A stretch of DNA of 64,000 nt from Streptomyces sp. NBC_00306. Lineage in GTDB: Bacteria; Actinomycetota; Actinomycetes; Streptomycetales; Streptomycetaceae. The notes under the pieces were generated by a model. That model did no database searches and was not told where the DNA came from. It saw only the letters and a list, made by a program, of their open reading frames with translations. The stretch spans positions 4,588,001 through 4,652,000 of the forward strand of contig NZ_CP108032.1 in assembly GCF_036169555.1 (NCBI RefSeq), written 5' to 3'. The position numbers and the translations under genes were made by a program. Below, in pieces: positions 60,431-64,000 of the stretch. The stretch's first letter is position 1. The number at the start of each line of letters is the position of its first letter.

Positions 60431-61663
60431 TCAGGGTCCGTCAGCCCGATGCCCCGGGCCGGCCGTTCCGGGCTGCGGCTCGGCCGGCCGGTTCAGCAGG
60501 TAGCCGGCCACGGTGTTGGCCACCGCGACCAGGGGTACGGCGACGACAGCGCCCCCGATGCCGGCCACCAGCCCTCCTGCGGTCACCGAGAAGATGACCG
60601 CCAGCGGATGCACGCGGACCGCGCGGCCGAGGATGAACGGCTGGAGGATGTGTCCCTCGAGCTGCTGCACGCCGAGCACGATGATCAGGACCAGCAGCGC
60701 GGTGAACACGCCGTTGGCGACGAAGGCGACGACGACGGCCAGCAGTCCCGAGACGACCGCGCCCACCAGGGGGATGAACGCGCCGGCGAAGACGACGACG
60801 GCGAGGGGCACGGCCAGGGGGACACCGAGGATGTAGATGCCCAGGCCGATGCAGACGGCGTCGATGAAGGCGACGATGAGTGTGCCGTGGACGTACGCGG
60901 TGAGGGTGTCCCACGCACGGGGACCGGCGCCGGCGAGTGCGGGGCGGGCGGGAGCCGGGGCGAACTTGAGGCTCCATCTCCAGATGCGCGGCCCGTCGTA
61001 GAGCAGGAACAGCGTGGAGAACAGGGCCAGCAGGGAACCGGTGAGCAGTTCCAGGACGACGGTCACACCCTGGAGGCCGGCATCGGCCAGTTGTTCCCTG
61101 CTGGAGCCGATTCCGTCCCTCAGCATCCGGGTGAGGTCGTCGATCTGCGCTTCCGTGACGTGGAAGGGGCTGTTCAGCAGCCAGCGTTTGGCGTCCTCGA
61201 TACCGTCCTGGAGGCGGCTCGAGAGCTCGGCCAGATTGGTCATGACCTGCCAGACGACGAACCATCCGACGAGCCCCAGCAGGGCGAAGCCGAGGAGTGC
61301 CGTGATGGCGGTGGCCAGCCCTTGCGACACTCCGTGCCGGTGGAGACGGGCCACGGTGGACTGGAGCAGCGCGGTGATGAGGAGCGATGCCACGAAGGCG
61401 AGCACGAGCACGCGCACGGCGCTGATGGCCTGCACCAGCACCCAGAGCGTGGCCGCGATGACGAGGAGGCGCCACCCGGCTTCCGCGGCTACGCGAACGC
61501 CCCACGGGACTGCCGTGGCCGGTGGCGGTCGGTGACGGGCGGCAGGCACGGCGGAGCCCGGCGAGCCCGGCTCAGGAGCGTCGACAGCCCGTTCCCGAGG
61601 CGTTGGTTGGGCCGCTCTCTGCCCCTTGGCGCGGAGGCGCTTCAACCATTCCTCACGTCCCAC
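60431..61663 (-). CDS. AI-2E family (UPF0118) transporter
   Basis: A 410-residue membrane protein with about seven or eight helices. The family pattern includes FVASLLITALLQSTVARLHR, PLAVPLAVVVFAGAFIPLVGAVVSG (in part) and EGHILQPFILGRAVRVHPLAV. Some members export autoinducer-2, others are Na+/H+ antiporters, so the substrate is open. The start is GTG at 61663 with GGAGAGG seven bases before. The upstream TAP-type hydrolase gene ends 30 bases earlier on the same strand. Confidence 0.92.
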   Translation of the reverse strand: MGREEWLKRLRAKGQRAAQPTPRERAVDAPEPGSPGSAVPAARHRPPPATAVPWGVRVAAEAGWRLLVIAATLWVLVQAISAVRVLVLAFVASLLITALLQSTVARLHRHGVSQGLATAITALLGFALLGLVGWFVVWQVMTNLAELSSRLQDGIEDAKRWLLNSPFHVTEAQIDDLTRMLRDGIGSSREQLADAGLQGVTVVLELLTGSLLALFSTLFLLYDGPRIWRWSLKFAPAPARPALAGAGPRAWDTLTAYVHGTLIVAFIDAVCIGLGIYILGVPLAVPLAVVVFAGAFIPLVGAVVSGLLAVVVAFVANGVFTALLVLIIVLGVQQLEGHILQPFILGRAVRVHPLAVIFSVTAGGLVAGIGGAVVAVPLVAVANTVAGYLLNRPAEPQPGTAGPGHRADGP

Positions 61664-61693
61664 GTCCGCACCTCTCCCTCCGTCGTCCAGCGT

Positions 61694-63325
61694 TCAGTGG
61701 ATGCGCGCCTCGGCGAGTCCACCCCCGCCCGCGGCGATGCCACCGGTCGGCATGGTCGGCTTGGTCGCCTCGGCCGGGCCGAACGGCGGGGTGTCCTGTC
61801 GGCAGGTGGCGCCGGCGGGCGGCAGCGCGCCGGTGATGAAGTAGCGCACGGCGTACCGGTTCACGCAGGTGCTGGGATTGACCAGGGCGGTGTGGCCGTA
61901 CCCCTGGAGGGTCAGCAGGCGGGCGTCGGCCAGTTCGCGGGCCATGACCTCGGCGGCCCGATAGGACGTGGCCGGGTCGTAGGTGGGATTGACGACCAGG
62001 ATCGGGTGCGCGGTGGGGCGGTTCCACGGGCCCGTGTAGCGGTGGGCCGCTGTCGCCGGCCACTGGCCGCACCACTCGTAGTCCCCCACCCAGCGGCGGC
62101 CGAGGTCGCCCGCGCGTGCCGCGCTGAACGCGTCGAGTTCGGCATAGCGGCTGAGGACACGAGGGTTGGGGCTCTCGGAGCAGACGACGGCGGCCTCCTG
62201 CTCGAAGCCCGGGTAGGCCGTGCTCTCAGGGGCCGCCGGCAGGCTCGGAGCGCGTCCCTGCCACAGCGTCTGCAGTGTCTCGGCCGCGTCGGTCCACCCC
62301 GGCGTGACGAAGTAGAGCGAGGACCGCACGGTGTCCACGGTCTTGGCGTAGGTCCAGTCACCGACCGGTCGGCGTCGGAGCCGTTCCATCAGAGTGGTCA
62401 GTTTGGTGCGGGTGGCACCCGGGCTGCGGGCGGAGAACGCGCAGCGTGATGCCGGGCCTTGACCGCACAGGTCGAGGAACTGATCCAGTGTCGCGGCCGA
62501 CCCCAGGTCCGAGCCCATGCGCAACGCGGTGGTCAGCCGCGCTGGTGCGGTCATGGCTCCGTCCGCGTAGCCGAGGGGGTCGACGTTGCCGTCCAGGAGC
62601 AGGCCGCCCACCTTGTCGGGGAAGAGGTTCGCGTAGACGGCACCGAGAAACGTGCCGTACGAGATGCCCCAGTAGCTGAGCTGTTCGTCCCCCACCGCCT
62701 GGCGCAGCCGGTCCAGGTCGCGGGCGCTGTCAGGGGTGGAGACATACGGCAGCAGCTTCGCGGCCCGCTGCTTGCAGCCCTTGGCCAGCTCGGCCCTCCC
62801 GGCGAACCAGGCCTGTCGTTCTTTCTCCCCGACCGGGAATCCCGCCGGCTGCCGCGCCCACCAGGCGGTCGCCTCCTCCGCGCTGCCGAAGCAGCGCACC
62901 GCGGTGCTGCGGCCCACACCGCGGGGATCCCAGCTGACGATGTCGAAACGTTCGCGCAGCTCGGCCGGGAAGTACCGTTCGTACCAGGCGGGCAGGGCAT
63001 GGGTGCCGGCTCCGCCGGGGCCGCCGGGGTTGAAGAACAGCGACCCGAGCCTCTCGGAAGGGCCGGTGGCTCGGCGCCGGATCAGAGCGAGATCGATGCT
63101 CTCTCCGACCGGACGGTCGTAGTCGAGCGGAACGTCCAGCGTCGCGCACTCGAATCCCCGCTGTGCCTCTTCCTCGCACGGCCGCCATGTCGGTGCCGCT
63201 GCCCCGGAGCCCCCACCACGAACGGCCGGCGGTGCGGTGGCACCGGTGGTCAGGAGTACACACGGCAGCAGCATCGCGACGCACCACGCGGCGCGCCTTC
63301 GCCGGCCGGATATCGGGCCTGGCAT
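61694..63325 (-). CDS. Secreted alpha/beta hydrolase, tripeptidyl-aminopeptidase (TAP) type
   Basis: A 543-residue exported peptidase of the SlpD/TAP family. The signal peptide covers RRRRAAWCVAMLLPCVLLTTGATAPP. Hallmarks: SLFFNPGGPGGAG, IVSWDPRGVGRS, the nucleophile Ser about 222 in YWGISYGTFLG, Asp in LVVNPTYDPATSY and His in LQGYGHTALV; CVNRYAVRYF is in the C-terminal TAP domain. It likely removes short peptides from protein N-termini in the wall space. The ATG at 63325 has GGAGGA six bases upstream. Confidence 0.93.
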   Translation of the reverse strand: MPGPISGRRRRAAWCVAMLLPCVLLTTGATAPPAVRGGGSGAAAPTWRPCEEEAQRGFECATLDVPLDYDRPVGESIDLALIRRRATGPSERLGSLFFNPGGPGGAGTHALPAWYERYFPAELRERFDIVSWDPRGVGRSTAVRCFGSAEEATAWWARQPAGFPVGEKERQAWFAGRAELAKGCKQRAAKLLPYVSTPDSARDLDRLRQAVGDEQLSYWGISYGTFLGAVYANLFPDKVGGLLLDGNVDPLGYADGAMTAPARLTTALRMGSDLGSAATLDQFLDLCGQGPASRCAFSARSPGATRTKLTTLMERLRRRPVGDWTYAKTVDTVRSSLYFVTPGWTDAAETLQTLWQGRAPSLPAAPESTAYPGFEQEAAVVCSESPNPRVLSRYAELDAFSAARAGDLGRRWVGDYEWCGQWPATAAHRYTGPWNRPTAHPILVVNPTYDPATSYRAAEVMARELADARLLTLQGYGHTALVNPSTCVNRYAVRYFITGALPPAGATCRQDTPPFGPAEATKPTMPTGGIAAGGGGLAEARIH

Positions 63326-63564
63326 CAGATCTCCTCCGCCGTCCATGTGCCGGGCCGCCGTCGCCGGTGGTCCCCTGGTCTGGACTCACCTCACCATCGC
63401 CCGGGGCAGGGCAGCACCCGTTGCGCACCCGAACGCGGTACGGCCCGGGGGAGCCCCGGCTCCCGGCTCCGACGTGCGCGGCGGGACGCGGGGGCGGAGA
63501 TTGGAACGACCGGAGATCGCGGGGAGCGGACACCGGCCGCGTCGTACGAGCTGAGGAGCCGCCC

Positions 63565-64000
63565 ATGTCGTCCGGCCCGACAGGCGAACAGTGGGAGATA
63601 TGCCGGGACGGCCGGCGTGCCGTGGTGGTCCAGCTGGGTGCGGCGCTGCGCCACTACGAGGTGGACGGCAGACCGGTGCTGGACGGCTTCGGCGCGGACG
63701 AGCCGATCAGCGGCGGACGGGGCCAGATCCTCGTCCCCTGGCCCAACCGGGTGGGGGGCGGGCGCTACCGCTTCGCCGGCGACGACCTCCAACTGCCGCT
63801 CACCGAACCGGAGAAGCACAACGCGATCCACGGCCTGCTCCGCTGGAGCCCGTGGCGGCTGCTCGTCCACGGCGAGGATGTGGTGACGGCCGGGACGACC
63901 GTCTTTCCCCAACCGGGATACCCCTTCCGGCTGGACGTCGTCGCCGAGTACCGGCTCGGGCCCGAGGGACTCGAAACCACCGTCTCCGCCACCAACACGG
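63565..64000 (+). CDS. Aldose 1-epimerase family protein (runs off window end)
   Basis: 145 codons are visible; the frame is open at base 64000. The start MSSGPTGEQWEI is followed by RAVVVQLGAALRHYEVDGRP, LVPWPNRVGGGRYRFAGDDL and EKHNAIHGLLRWSPW. The last holds the His of the galactose-mutarotase fold (NAIHG). It should interconvert alpha and beta anomers of a hexose. GAGGAG lies six bases before the ATG. It is divergent from the TAP-type gene, 239 bases between starts. Confidence 0.92.
   Translation, partial: MSSGPTGEQWEICRDGRRAVVVQLGAALRHYEVDGRPVLDGFGADEPISGGRGQILVPWPNRVGGGRYRFAGDDLQLPLTEPEKHNAIHGLLRWSPWRLLVHGEDVVTAGTTVFPQPGYPFRLDVVAEYRLGPEGLETTVSATNT

Noticed and set aside
1..64000. tRNA or rRNA genes.
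   Set aside because: No cloverleaf with a GTTC-type T-loop and no rRNA-like sequence was recognised by eye; a covariance-model scan was not possible.

Overview
The window is high-GC DNA with strong third-position GC bias, mostly G/A-rich ribosome binding sites, GTG and TTG starts, many secreted proteins and lipoproteins, and genes typical of mycelial actinomycetes: bldN, rex, whiJ-type XRE/DUF397 pairs, DUF3558 lipoproteins and a class I lysyl-tRNA synthetase. Together these point to a Streptomyces or a very close relative. The stretch from bldN to lysS and rtcB looks like conserved chromosomal core. The rest is a patchwork of accessory genes.

Layout. 0-8 kb: the 5' part of bldN (reverse strand), a HAD phosphatase, a glutaredoxin-like protein, then rex-hemA-hemC-hemD, whose stop and start codons overlap. 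A Rex operator and a Crp-like motif precede rex. 7.6-8.1 kb: a terminator and a patch of repeated intergenic sequence. 8.1-13.5 kb: a reverse-strand operon with the two membrane components of a poly-gamma-glutamate-type synthase (CapB/PgsB and CapC/PgsC), a NlpC/P60 peptidase and a large two-module HAMP membrane protein with no output domain. A lipoprotein that may be a zinc-dependent hydrolase lies beside it, followed by hemB. 16.6-18.2 kb: a whiJ-like set (XRE, DUF397, HATPase) around two palindromes. 18.2-26 kb: a secreted alpha/beta hydrolase with a TTA codon next to its start, a GH19 chitinase with a DasR-like site, an imine-reductase-like enzyme and small or lipid-anchored proteins. 26-34.8 kb: divergent argS and lysS, a DUF2637 protein, two DUF3558 lipoproteins and rtcB.

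34.8-46 kb is accessory: an NmrA-type enzyme, a decayed aldehyde dehydrogenase, a cNMP-binding/thioredoxin-reductase-like fusion that has lost its active cysteines, LtrA, an FG-GAP protein, an HTTM/DUF5819 pair, a DUF3494 ice-binding-like protein with a repetitive tail, and a remnant of an rtcB 3' end. 46-50 kb is a molybdate locus: molbindin, a HTH-TOBE regulator, ModA and a ModB-ModC fusion, with a hairpin between modA and the fusion gene. 50-64 kb holds a cation/proton antiporter, several secreted or cytosolic hydrolases, a large subtilase, VOC, GPP34, MsrA, an AI-2E-type permease, and the start of an aldose 1-epimerase cut by the window end.

The best candidate for an undescribed system is the capsule-like operon at 8.1-13.5 kb together with the adjacent lipoprotein. 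All functions are inferred from the sequence alone. No database search was run.
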